DNA of 64,000 nucleotides, taken from positions 1 through 64,000 of the forward strand of contig QHYK01000061.1 in the NCBI GenBank assembly GCA_003224085.1, given 5' to 3'. The notes beneath the pieces are model-generated. The model ran no database searches, was not told the DNA's origin, and saw only the letters and a program-made list of their open reading frames with translations. Origin of the DNA: Acidobacteriota bacterium (GTDB lineage Bacteria; Acidobacteriota; Terriglobia; Acidiferrales; UBA7541). The translations under genes and the position numbers were made by a program. Below, piece after piece: positions 54,571 to 62,739 of the stretch; the first letter of the stretch is position 1, and each line of letters begins with the position of its first letter.

Positions 54571-54873
54571 GGCTGGTCGTGTGCTCATGATGGTGACAGT
54601 TATCACGGCTACGCTCGTCGTGATCACGGCTGCTCCTTTACCTCGTGGGAGAAGCCGATCCCAGCAGCCGCACCGTCCTTCCTGTCTTTACTTGATTTCC
54701 CTTCTCGGCGCGAAGCACCAAGCAACTTTGCGGGTGTGTAACGGGCAGCCGAGCAATGGCTGACCCTTGCTGCCCGTCAAGGACAAAGCGGTTGTCGGGA
54801 TCGTATAAGGTGGCCATTCCCGAACGGCGCAGCCTTCGAGGCTTGTGCCGACAAAGACAAATAGGAGGGGATC
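54571..54873. other. Intergenic region between divergent operons
   Basis: No gene is recognised. It should contain the promoter of the plus-strand glycoside hydrolase. Confidence 0.35.
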
Positions 54874-56157
54874 ATGTCAGCCCTTCTCTTTCCAGGGCGC
54901 CTCGCTGCTTGGGGCCCGGTCTTCGCCCTCTTGCTCGGGGCAACCGGCTGCACCGACACGACGCGCCAATCCGCAAGCGCGAGAACCGTGGCCGCTTCCG
55001 TCATCCCTGCCACGTACTTCGGCATGCATGAGAACAACGCCGCAGACAGTAACCCGTGGCCGCTTGTGTCATTTGGCAGTTTCCGCAGCTGGGATGCATA
55101 CCAGATCGGTTGGGCCGATCTTGAACCGTCGCGCGGCATCTACAACTGGGCGCCGCTCGATGCGTACATCCAGGCCCTCAATTCGCAAGGCGTCACCGAC
55201 ATCCTTTACACTTTTGGGCACACGCCTTCTTGGGCCGCCGTCGATGGCTGCCTGCCGCCTGCGAACAACCAGGACATGATCGATTTTGTTACCGCTATCG
55301 CTACCCATGCGAAGGGCAAGCTCAGGCACTGGGAGACCTGGAACGAGCCTTATTTCACCGATTTCTGGTGCGGCACGATGAGCCAATTGGTTGGGCTGCA
55401 GAATGACGTATACAATGCGGTCAAAGCGGTCGATGGGACGGCTACCGTGCACACTCCGGTGGTCGGAATTTCGGATACGCCCAACGATTGCCACAACACC
55501 GCAGCCGGTTCTTACAATGTCCACGACTTTTTGGCGGCCGACGGAACGTCCAATTTTGACGTTGTGGATGTGCATATGTATCCCCATACCGCAGGATCCG
55601 CGCCGGAAACCTCTGGTATCCGTCTCGCTAATCTCACGTGCGCGCTGAACAGCCATGGTATCGGGACGGCACCCATATGGAACACGGAATTCAGCTGGGG
55701 CCTAAACACCGCCTTGCCTAACGCCGATGACCAAGCTGCCTACGTGGCCCGCGCCTACCTTTATCACTGGTCGCAGGGAGTAGCACGGTCCTATTGGTAC
55801 GCATACAACAACGACACCTGGGGCACAATATTCAACGGCACGAGCCTCAATTCGGCAGGTCTCGCCTACCAACAGGTTCACGACTGGATGGTGGGAGCCA
55901 CGATGACCAACCCCTGCACCGCGGCCGGCGGGGTCTGGACCTGCGGACTTATTCTGGCTGATGGCCATCTCGGGCAAGCGGTGTGGTTGGATGCTTTCCA
56001 ATCCGCATCTACCGAGAGCTACACACCGGGAGGAACTCTGAACCAGTATCACGACCTCGCCGGCGGAACGACAACCTTCTCCGCTTCGGTGACCATCAGC
56101 GAAAAACCACTCCTGCTTGAGGGTGCGCCGGCTACTCTTCCCAGTCCCTCCCCTTAA
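54874..56157 (+). CDS. PslG-like glycoside hydrolase, probable lipoprotein
   Basis: 427 residues starting after GGAGGGG. The N-terminus (FALLLGATGCTDTT) resembles a lipoprotein signal with the cysteine at residue 29. The TIM barrel parallels the protein at 39232-40533: YFGMHENNAADSNPWPLVSF, GSFRSWDAYQIGWADLEPSR, the acid/base HWETWNEPYFTDFW and the nucleophile APIWNTEFSWG. It is GH39-like and could act on the same exopolysaccharide outside the inner membrane. It is transcribed against both peptide operons and separates them. Confidence 0.8.
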   Translation: MSALLFPGRLAAWGPVFALLLGATGCTDTTRQSASARTVAASVIPATYFGMHENNAADSNPWPLVSFGSFRSWDAYQIGWADLEPSRGIYNWAPLDAYIQALNSQGVTDILYTFGHTPSWAAVDGCLPPANNQDMIDFVTAIATHAKGKLRHWETWNEPYFTDFWCGTMSQLVGLQNDVYNAVKAVDGTATVHTPVVGISDTPNDCHNTAAGSYNVHDFLAADGTSNFDVVDVHMYPHTAGSAPETSGIRLANLTCALNSHGIGTAPIWNTEFSWGLNTALPNADDQAAYVARAYLYHWSQGVARSYWYAYNNDTWGTIFNGTSLNSAGLAYQQVHDWMVGATMTNPCTAAGGVWTCGLILADGHLGQAVWLDAFQSASTESYTPGGTLNQYHDLAGGTTTFSASVTISEKPLLLEGAPATLPSPSP

Positions 56158-56281
56158 GCGAGAGCGGGATTCGGCCTCTCGGGGGAGCGACGACAAACAT
56201 TTGCTCGCGTATGCGGCTTTTCCTGCCGCACGATGAGGGCTCTCTCCGGAACGGATTGGGCCATGGCGCGCACCAGAGTTT

Positions 56282-57628
56282 TCAGCGCACTATAAGAGGA
56301 CCACCTGTCTGCCGGACACGATCGCAAACGCCCTCTTGGTCCTGCACCAAAGCGGCGTCCTCGTCGATCCAGTGCAATCCCCGGGCGAGGACCGCAAATT
56401 GTTTTTCGTCGACTCGGCGGAGTTTCACCCGAATCTCGTTTGTCGCGTCGCCCCCTTCCAAGGTCAGCGACCACGAATCGGGGTTTGAAAAGGCAAATTC
56501 GAACTCTTTCTTGGAATCATTGGCTTTGCCCATAGCAAAGGTGTGCTTGGCCGTGTTCGCACGCAGCCAGTATCCCATCCACGAGCCGTTCATGGACTGA
56601 ATGCCAACCTCTTTGGGAAACTGAAAGACCACCCGCTGCCAGCGGGTCCCCTCCGTTGCCAGCGGAGGCAGCTTCTTCCCACTGAGCACGAATTCCTCGA
56701 CGTTCCAGATGCCGTAGAACGGCGGCCTGGAAGACATGCCGAAGTGTCGTTTTTCGAAATCGTGCGCTCGGTGAAGGTTAGAGAAGACCAGGACCGCGCC
56801 CAGCGTCAATTGCGCGACCAAGGCGGCCGTGTTTAGACGCCGGCGATGGAAGAGCGCGGTCTCGGGCGAAGATGGCACGGTTTGATTGAGCAAGAAGAAG
56901 CGAACCAACCGCCGCCCGTCCGGCAGAAAAAGAAAGAAGCAGACCAGAAGAATGTGCAAGGAATAGAGCTTAACCGGCAAGTCATAGCCCAAGTTCAGAG
57001 CGAAGATGTTCGTAAAGACGGCAATGGCGACCAGAGCTCCCAGAGTTGTCAGCCGCGGTATGAATAGCAGGATGCCGGCAAGCATCTGCAAACAGCCGGC
57101 AAATACGCTGTAACCCCGAGAAGCACCCATAAAGGTCCACAGCAAGCTCATCTGTGAGTAATTGCCGAGGGGCTCAAGCAGTTTATACAGATTTGGCGAG
57201 GGGAAATGCTGCAGGAAGATCTTGGCGGCTCCGTACATGAGCATCGCAGCCCCAACCGAAAGCCGGACATACGACCGGAGCCACTCGTGCATCCGTTGGT
57301 GGTTTGAGCTCGATCGGTCGAGGAGGGACCAAAGAAGAGAGGCAGCGAAGGCCACGCCGAAAAAACAAAGGACTCGCGCATATTCGTACGTGGTATCACC
57401 GCTGCAGTTTGTGTTCGTCAAAATCTCGTAGTTCAAGTGAAGGACATGCCTGCCAAACCAAGGCACCAGCTTCTGCCAGAGTGACTCGTATTCTTGCGCG
57501 ACTCGGCCAGTGCGAGGAAAGGCCCCGAAGGGGAACGGCAGGTAGTACAAAATAAGGTAAACAAAGACGAAGCGAAACGCCAAAAGCTCGGCCCGCGACC
57601 AATGCGCTGGCTGTTCCTGATTTTCCAT
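56282..57628 (-). CDS. Polytopic HTTM/DoxX-like membrane protein with C-terminal soluble domain
   Basis: 448 residues from the ATG at 57628 (MENQEQPAHWSRAELLAFRF); an upstream in-frame start adds 13 residues. The first 270 residues contain about seven to eight membrane helices (FVFVYLILYYLPFPFGAF, LSVGAAMLMYGAAKIFLQHF, LQMLAGILLFIPRLTTLGAL, LHILLVCFFLFLPDGRRLVR), as in the DoxX/HTTM group. The last 150 residues form a periplasmic beta-rich domain (YGIWNVEEFVLSGKKLPPLA, LTLEGGDATNEIRVKLRRVD). The role is unknown; relatives are redox-associated or carboxylase-like. It is last in the copy-B operon. Confidence 0.65.
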   Translation of the reverse strand: MENQEQPAHWSRAELLAFRFVFVYLILYYLPFPFGAFPRTGRVAQEYESLWQKLVPWFGRHVLHLNYEILTNTNCSGDTTYEYARVLCFFGVAFAASLLWSLLDRSSSNHQRMHEWLRSYVRLSVGAAMLMYGAAKIFLQHFPSPNLYKLLEPLGNYSQMSLLWTFMGASRGYSVFAGCLQMLAGILLFIPRLTTLGALVAIAVFTNIFALNLGYDLPVKLYSLHILLVCFFLFLPDGRRLVRFFLLNQTVPSSPETALFHRRRLNTAALVAQLTLGAVLVFSNLHRAHDFEKRHFGMSSRPPFYGIWNVEEFVLSGKKLPPLATEGTRWQRVVFQFPKEVGIQSMNGSWMGYWLRANTAKHTFAMGKANDSKKEFEFAFSNPDSWSLTLEGGDATNEIRVKLRRVDEKQFAVLARGLHWIDEDAALVQDQEGVCDRVRQTGGPLIVR

Positions 57629-57901
57629 ATTGAGCCTCCCGGCTGCGGGCCTTCCATTCGCTAACAAACTGCAAGTTCTGCCTGCCGCAATTGAAATCCG
57701 GCCGCACGGGTCTTAACGGGCCCTGGACGCTCCCAAGGGACAGAGACTCCCATCGAACACAAAAACTCGACGGGCGGCTATGGGGAGGTGCGAGGAAAGA
57801 CAAGTGGATTTCACGCGAATTGTTGCTGGAGCAAGCTCTAAAAAGTCAGTAACCACTTCCCCGCGAACACTCGACTCGGGTACCTCGATTGTTTCCTTCC
57901 A
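57629..57901. other. Gap of 270 bases within the copy-B operon
   Basis: No coding frame is convincing. It is the only sizable gap in this minus-strand operon and may hold an internal promoter. Confidence 0.3.
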
Positions 57902-59029
57902 CTACACGACCATGTGCGATTGCGGAGTGAGGTACGGTCCAATGGACTTGCGGACGAACGGATTCTTGAACGCCCAGACGAGCCCGTCCAGGTAGAAGTG
58001 AACCAGTGCCAGCGAGTTCCAAAGGATGACGTAAGAAATAGGAACGCCCAGCCAGGCACTGCTCTTTTGCGCAAGATAAAACACTGCTCCGACAGAAACC
58101 AAGGTGAACAGGAGAAGCGGAGTCTTCGTGCTGATCGAGGAGAGCAGCCTCTGGTGTTCCGAGCCTTCCCGGGTCGCGTACTTCCTGCGATTGAGCAACC
58201 AGACGATGCCCAAATACTGCAGAAAATGGCCGATGAGCATGCCAAAGGTCGCAAGATCCAGATCGCGGACCCACAGGTAGGGGTGGAAAAGCAGCAAGCT
58301 GGATACAAGAAAGGCAAGCTCGGGGGCCCGCATCGGCTTCGCGCGGCGCCGAAGAGTGTCCAGGTAGAAGACCAGCCCGAAGACAGCAACAGCCAGAAAG
58401 CCGGCTTCCATGGCCCACACCGGGAAATGGATCCTGAGCAGGTTCTGATAAATCGGAGGGAAGCGGTCAATATGCAGGAATGCCAGGCTCCCGTTCACGC
58501 CGAGAAGGGAAGCACGTGCAAAGCGGCTCTCGGAGAGCGAACCCGCATGGAGGCGCCGATAGATGGAAAGGATGCCGGCGCTTTGCATGGACACATGAAA
58601 GACATTCCACACATAGAGCCCAGACTGCACGGCGGCGTCCATCTTCGTGAGTCGCAGCGCCATCACCCCGATGAAGATCAGGACCGGACCGACAAAAAAA
58701 GCCAAGCGCCGCGTACGGTAGTACGCCAGGTTCTCATCACCCAGGTAAAAGCTGAAGCTCGAGACATAGTGTGGAATGGCAATCAGATAGGTGGCGGCAA
58801 TGAAGACGCGCATGCCCCTGGGCCACGCGAGCACCGGCACTATCACGAGTAGACCCGCGAGCGGCGACAAGGTGAACAGGCTCAGATCGAACAGCGGGGA
58901 TTCGACCCAGCCGCGCTTGTTTTGGCCCGGAGCGAGAGCCTGATCGGTGGTGAGATTGCGGTCCTGTCGGAGGAAAGACGCGCCTGCCGACAAAGGATTT
59001 TCGATTCCCATGAGATCAGTGGCTTTCAT
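57902..59029 (-). CDS. Polytopic membrane protein with intramembrane histidines
   Basis: 375 residues from the ATG at 59029 (MKATDLMG), overlapping the ferritin-like gene by 14 bases. Eight or nine membrane helices carry recurrent histidines near their ends: YLIAIPHYVSSFSFYLGDEN, VWNVFHVSMQSAGILSIYRR, LIGHFLQYLGIVWLLNRRK and LALVHFYLDGLVWAFKNPFV. The pattern is reminiscent of membrane-embedded metal or haem enzymes (for example Brp/Blh-like dioxygenases), but I do not recognise the family. Its tight coupling to the di-iron proteins suggests a joint oxidative step or export. Confidence 0.6.
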   Translation of the reverse strand: MKATDLMGIENPLSAGASFLRQDRNLTTDQALAPGQNKRGWVESPLFDLSLFTLSPLAGLLVIVPVLAWPRGMRVFIAATYLIAIPHYVSSFSFYLGDENLAYYRTRRLAFFVGPVLIFIGVMALRLTKMDAAVQSGLYVWNVFHVSMQSAGILSIYRRLHAGSLSESRFARASLLGVNGSLAFLHIDRFPPIYQNLLRIHFPVWAMEAGFLAVAVFGLVFYLDTLRRRAKPMRAPELAFLVSSLLLFHPYLWVRDLDLATFGMLIGHFLQYLGIVWLLNRRKYATREGSEHQRLLSSISTKTPLLLFTLVSVGAVFYLAQKSSAWLGVPISYVILWNSLALVHFYLDGLVWAFKNPFVRKSIGPYLTPQSHMVV

Positions 59030-59795
59030 ACGACGCACGCCGTTTTACTGCCTGCGCGGTAGCGGCCTTTACTTCCTCGAGTCCAAAACCGGCTTCCAGC
59101 CGGCCCTTTTCGTCCGTGAGATATTCGACCTTTTCGATGGCCTCCCTGCCCATGACCTGTATGAAGGCGGTCGAAGCAAGGGTGAGCGCCTTGGCCACCC
59201 GCAATGCGGCACGAGGATCCTTGCGGATGCTCTCTGAAATAAACTCATTGGCGAAGCGCACGTGGGTGATTTCGTCGGCTTGTTGCATCTCGAATAGATC
59301 CACCAGTTCCTGATCGCCTCTCTTGCGGGCTTCCTCGATGGCAAAACTCACCGCATCGATTCCGCCCGCTTCAAAGCTGCGGTTCTGCACCACCAGGCGG
59401 CTCAAGAGGTCGCCGAGTTTGGCGATGATGCGGAACTGGAAATTCAGGATCGGGTATTCCCCGAGTTTGCCGCCCCGGCTCTCGAAGATACGCCGGAACA
59501 TTTGCACATGGCGGGCTTCGTCGGCGCACTGGCGAGCGATCGACATGCGCACGTTCCAGTCCGCGTCCGGAAAATCGGCAAGAGACTGCGCGGCATTCTC
59601 TACCCCGTTCAATTCCTCGTTCATTTGGCGATGAAAGAATTCGATGATCCGGAGGGCGTGATCATTGGGAAAATTGGTACAGTCGATCCACCGGCGCTTT
59701 TCGGTAAAGCGTTCATCGCGGGCCGGAGCGGGTCCAAACAGCGCCGGATCAAAATTGTCGGTAGCGCTCACGGAATGTCGATCATCCTTCGGCAT
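59016..59795 (-). CDS. Ferritin-like DUF455-type di-iron protein 2
   Basis: 259 residues. Helices carry the di-iron ligand pattern: HRQMNEELNGVENAAQSLAD (first Glu), IARQCADEARHVQMFRRIFE (E-x-x-H), NRSFEAGGIDAVSFAIEEAR (third Glu) and QQADEITHVRFANEFISESI (E-x-x-H). This resembles DUF455 and MiaE-like oxidases of the ferritin superfamily. Such enzymes activate O2 to hydroxylate or desaturate. Its start codon lies inside the end of the paralogue at 59782-60591. It is about 35-40 percent alike by eye, so one may be regulatory or act on a different residue. Confidence 0.75.
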   Translation of the reverse strand: MPKDDRHSVSATDNFDPALFGPAPARDERFTEKRRWIDCTNFPNDHALRIIEFFHRQMNEELNGVENAAQSLADFPDADWNVRMSIARQCADEARHVQMFRRIFESRGGKLGEYPILNFQFRIIAKLGDLLSRLVVQNRSFEAGGIDAVSFAIEEARKRGDQELVDLFEMQQADEITHVRFANEFISESIRKDPRAALRVAKALTLASTAFIQVMGREAIEKVEYLTDEKGRLEAGFGLEEVKAATAQAVKRRASYESH

Positions 59796-60591
59796 TGCTG
59801 GTCATGATCGGTTGAAACCCCGACTGCCGCAGGTACTCGTCGATTTCACTGTCCGTGAAGTCGGCTTGTCGGCGATCGGCAACGTTGACCTGGGTAATTC
59901 TATTTTGGGGCTCTTCGTAGGCCAGCCCGACGGGGCTTAATTGCCCTTCTTGCGGCGCCAGTGCGGCGGTGACGGAGGAGAGGAAGCGAACGGCCATGGC
60001 AATCTTGAGCGCAAGCCGGCGATCCTCCCGCACCAAGAGTCTCAGCCATTGATTGGCAAAGCGAACATGGGTGATTTCATCGGCAAGGATGGACTCGAGG
60101 ACCTCGGCCGTCCTCTCATCGCCCGCTTCCCGCCACTTGGCCGGGAGCTGGCCGAGCAGGTCCAGCTCGCCCGCTTCGAAGGTGCGGTTTTGCAGCGCCA
60201 GCCGCGCCGCCAGCGTGTCGAGCGAACAGGTCACACACCACTCAAAATTGGAAATCGGAAACTCTCCCTTATGGCCGCCGATCTCGCGCAAGCGTCGATA
60301 GAGCCCTGCCACGTGCCGGCTTTCGTCCCAGCACTGGCGCGCTAAGTGCATGCGCAGTTCCCAGGGCGCCTCGGGGAAATCCACAAGACATTGTGCGGCG
60401 ATCTCAACCGCTCCTGTTTCGTTGTTCATGTGGCGGTGGATGCGTTGACGCCGGGAGATCTCCGTCATCCCCGGCCACTCTTCGAGCTCCGCGTCGCTCC
60501 CGACGACCTTAAAGCAGGCCTCCCGGGCTGGATCGCGTCGCAAGGTCATCCCTTTTATTTGCTTGGTTTCTTCAGGCTTCAGTCCGGCCAT
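59782..60591 (-). CDS. Ferritin-like DUF455-type di-iron protein 1
   Basis: 269 residues from the ATG at 60591, eight bases after GGAGGG; the open frame to 60666 overlaps the upstream gene. Ligand motifs: RHMNNETGAVEIAAQCLVDF, LARQCWDESRHVAGLYRRLR, NRTFEAGELDLLGQLPAKWR and SILADEITHVRFANQWLRLL. Four glutamates and two histidines fit a di-iron site. It is likely soluble and cytoplasmic. Placed between the kinase and the membrane proteins in the precursor-B operon, it is a candidate for oxidising the peptide. Confidence 0.75.
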   Translation of the reverse strand: MAGLKPEETKQIKGMTLRRDPAREACFKVVGSDAELEEWPGMTEISRRQRIHRHMNNETGAVEIAAQCLVDFPEAPWELRMHLARQCWDESRHVAGLYRRLREIGGHKGEFPISNFEWCVTCSLDTLAARLALQNRTFEAGELDLLGQLPAKWREAGDERTAEVLESILADEITHVRFANQWLRLLVREDRRLALKIAMAVRFLSSVTAALAPQEGQLSPVGLAYEEPQNRITQVNVADRRQADFTDSEIDEYLRQSGFQPIMTSNAEG

Positions 60592-60601
60592 AGGCCCTCC
60601 T

Positions 60602-61153
60602 TCATGCGACTGCCGCAGAAGACCGGCGCACGACGATATTGGGTTCACTCGCTTCGCGCTTTGCAAGCTTGGCCGGCCAGTTCTTATCGGCGAGCCGCAG
60701 CTCGGGGAGTTCCTTCCTCAGCGCTTCACTCTCCCCGATCATCCTCTTAAATTCGCCGAGAATTCTTTCCACCACTCGCACGCTAGGTTCATCCAGCAAA
60801 CGGTCCGTACGCTCCAGGTAATTCTGGTATCGTGCCGCGAGGCCCGGCAGCATCACATCATAAAAGCCGTGAATCTTTTGAGGGGTAGTCTCGGTCCGGG
60901 CAAACTCCTCGAGGAGTTCGACGTAGCTGTCGACGGGTCGAAGGCTGAACTGGGACGGCGAGCGCAGCTCGTAGCCCCGCTTTCCAAGCCCATCCGCCTG
61001 CTGGGCAAGGTCCCAGATGTGGCGCCCGAACAGGACCTTGACCTCCGACTCCGGAGTCTGGGGCACCCAGCGGGCAAGTGCTTCCATGAGAAAAACCTGG
61101 ATGAACCGAAACGTAGCGATGTACTCCGCTCTGTCCTGCACCGAAAGGCTCAT
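60602..61153 (-). CDS. 183-residue helical protein, possible degenerate ferritin-like partner
   Basis: All-alpha by sequence. YIATFRFIQVFLMEALARWV, PESEVKVLFGRHIWDLAQQA and DRLLDEPSVRVVERILGEFK resemble the ferritin-fold helix spacing of the two neighbours, but the complete E-x-x-H pairs are not present (only HIWDLAQ). It may be a non-catalytic subunit or a separate family. It overlaps the kinase stop in ATGA and is 10 bases upstream of the next gene, so it is part of the coupled operon. Function unknown. Confidence 0.65.
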   Translation of the reverse strand: MSLSVQDRAEYIATFRFIQVFLMEALARWVPQTPESEVKVLFGRHIWDLAQQADGLGKRGYELRSPSQFSLRPVDSYVELLEEFARTETTPQKIHGFYDVMLPGLAARYQNYLERTDRLLDEPSVRVVERILGEFKRMIGESEALRKELPELRLADKNWPAKLAKREASEPNIVVRRSSAAVA

Positions 61154-62286
61154 TCTGACCTCACAATTCTCTCGACCAGCTCAGCCGTATCTTCCGGCAT
61201 CCCCGGGTAGAGGAAAAGGCAATTTACATTCGACAGCAATCTGGCAACCTGGGCGATTCGCGTCGCTGGGGATCTCCCCCAAAAACTGCAAGCGAGAGGC
61301 ATCAGCAAACGCAGGTCCTGGGAACGTGGCCGGAACGGTTCCGCGCGCGGTCGCCCTTCGAATCCACGCAGAAAAAAAACCCACCGAAGCGGTTGCGGGC
61401 GCGGTTCGGCGGCGGGGAAAAGTTCACTGGCTCGTGCGCGAGAGCGCAACGTGCCGTCGGGAAACGTCTCCATGAAGCAGCATTTGTCGGCGAGCCTCTC
61501 GTCGACAAGGGGCGCTTGCGGCCCCGCTCGAAGCGATACGGCCCGGCGAAAGGGCGCCAATTCGAACGTTTCCGTGCGCACGGCGGCGATCTCATCTCCG
61601 AAAAAGTCGTGGCCCCGTGAGGCGAGCGCCATCGACAGCGTCGATTTGCCGGCCGCCTTTTCGCCGGCAATCAGCACGCCTTCCCCTCCGATGGCCACCG
61701 TGGCCGCGTGGAAGAACAGCAGCTCAGGCTGCATTTGCATGACCCAATTGACCGCGCAATTCGCGACCAGCGGCTGCCAGGGCTCCCCTCGGTCCACGAG
61801 CACCTGCGCGCCTTTGGCCGTCAGCAGCGGCGAACTCCGGCCCGCGAAGGCGATGGACCGCCAACCGCCACGAGCGCGGTCCATTTCGACATAACCTCGC
61901 CCGGGAAACAGCGCAAGCAGGAAATCGATGATCGGAACCTCGTAAGGAGCCGAGAATGTGACCAGGTTGGCGGGCAACCCAGCTTGTACCTCGATGTGGC
62001 ACAGGAGCCCCGGGGTTGCCTCGGCACGCGAAGGGGGCTCCGAGCGAAGTTCCGCATAGAGCGTTCTAAACCTCTGCCGCAAGGGCAGATCTTCCGAGTC
62101 GACTCCCAAAAGACCATCCGCGATGCGATACCAATCGCAGGCACGGAAATTTTCCGCTGCGTCCGGAAACTGGGCCAGCAGTTTGAATGGCTCTAGCCAC
62201 CAAGAGGAGGAACAAGCGGGCGGCACGTCGACCGAAGGAGAGCCGGGGTCTAGATCGGATCGGGCACCGTGCACTAGCCCCACCAT
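61150..62286 (-). CDS. HprK-like serine kinase
   Basis: Up to 378 residues. The ATG at 62286 lies within the codons for the SWWG end of precursor B; a GTG at 62274, overlapping its stop, is the alternative. The C-terminal half has a Walker A motif, GGEGVLIAGEKAAGKSTLSM, and the HPr-kinase-type follow-up HDFFGDEIAAVRTE; the N-terminal half (CHIEVQAGLPANLVTFSAPY) is variable. Relatives phosphorylate serines of peptides, for example in the lasso peptide paeninodin. Ser50 of the precursor, next to the WW pair, is an evident candidate, though this is inferred. No HPr or PTS genes are nearby. Confidence 0.8.
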   Translation of the reverse strand: MVGLVHGARSDLDPGSPSVDVPPACSSSWWLEPFKLLAQFPDAAENFRACDWYRIADGLLGVDSEDLPLRQRFRTLYAELRSEPPSRAEATPGLLCHIEVQAGLPANLVTFSAPYEVPIIDFLLALFPGRGYVEMDRARGGWRSIAFAGRSSPLLTAKGAQVLVDRGEPWQPLVANCAVNWVMQMQPELLFFHAATVAIGGEGVLIAGEKAAGKSTLSMALASRGHDFFGDEIAAVRTETFELAPFRRAVSLRAGPQAPLVDERLADKCCFMETFPDGTLRSRARASELFPAAEPRPQPLRWVFFLRGFEGRPRAEPFRPRSQDLRLLMPLACSFWGRSPATRIAQVARLLSNVNCLFLYPGMPEDTAELVERIVRSE

Positions 62287-62435
62287 GAGCCGGCGACGAC
62301 GGGAACCTGGAACACGCTCATGACCTGGTTCTCGTCCATGACGGTTAGGCGAGGCGGCTCATAGGCCGGCAGTGCGGAAACCTGCCGGTCGTTTTTCTCG
62401 GGCGGGACGCCGGTTTTGTTGTCCTTCTCGGTCAC
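62274..62435 (-). CDS. RiPP-like precursor peptide, copy B
   Basis: 53 residues, GTG start with GAGGAGA upstream. The leader is TEKDNKTGVPPEKNDRQ, the YxxPxL motif is YEPPRL at 25-30, and the C-terminus QVMSVFQVPVVAGSWWG is identical to copy A. Over the last 27 codons, stop included, the two genes differ at three synonymous positions only; the nine amino-acid differences all lie in residues 2-27. A longer open frame upstream runs through a pqqD remnant and the promoter and is an artefact. It is the first gene of a seven-gene operon whose second gene, the kinase, begins inside it. Confidence 0.85.
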   Translation of the reverse strand: MTEKDNKTGVPPEKNDRQVSALPAYEPPRLTVMDENQVMSVFQVPVVAGSWWG

Positions 62436-62600
62436 ACTTGTCTCCTCGAAGTGGTTCTGCGACCTTGGCGCCGGTCGCTCAAGTGCAATTGAGCGGGCAG
62501 AGCTTATTGTTTTTTCCCGATCAAACTGGAGCGTCTGTTGCGGCGCAGGTGCTGTTTCGATCGCCGGGCCTCGAGGAGTAGGCTGGAGTCGCTTCGAAGA
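62436..62600 (-). pseudogene. Decayed pqqD-like gene upstream of precursor B
   Basis: Aligned with the intact gene at 54218-54508: TTTGATCGGGAAAAAACAAT and AAGCTCTGCCCGCTCAATTG match the codons for FDPQNNKFCLLN. The 3' end (GAACCACTTCGAGGAGACAA) matches the end plus ribosome binding site of copy A. About 120 bases of the middle are missing, and an A-run has two extra bases, so the frame is lost. The promoter-proximal part (CCCGAATCTTGGCTGG against CTCGAATCTGGCTGG) also aligns. Confidence 0.7.
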
Positions 62601-62625
62601 CCCCGAATCTTGGCTGGACTGGTGT

Positions 62626-62654
62626 ACTCTAACAACGGAAAAAGTCTTTGTCAA
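62626..62654 (-). promoter_or_regulatory. Promoter of the precursor B operon
   Basis: Minus-strand TTGACA and TAGAGT are 17 bases apart. The resulting mRNA would have a leader of about 185 bases that includes the pqqD remnant. It is homologous to the promoter in front of the intact pqqD gene. A divergent gene begins at 62740. Confidence 0.6.
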
Positions 62655-62739
62655 GGTTGCCGATCGTATGGTTGCCGGTCGCAATCGATCGTAATTCAAA
62701 TTGTAATTCCATCGTTCCGCTTGGCGGGGAAGTTCGATC

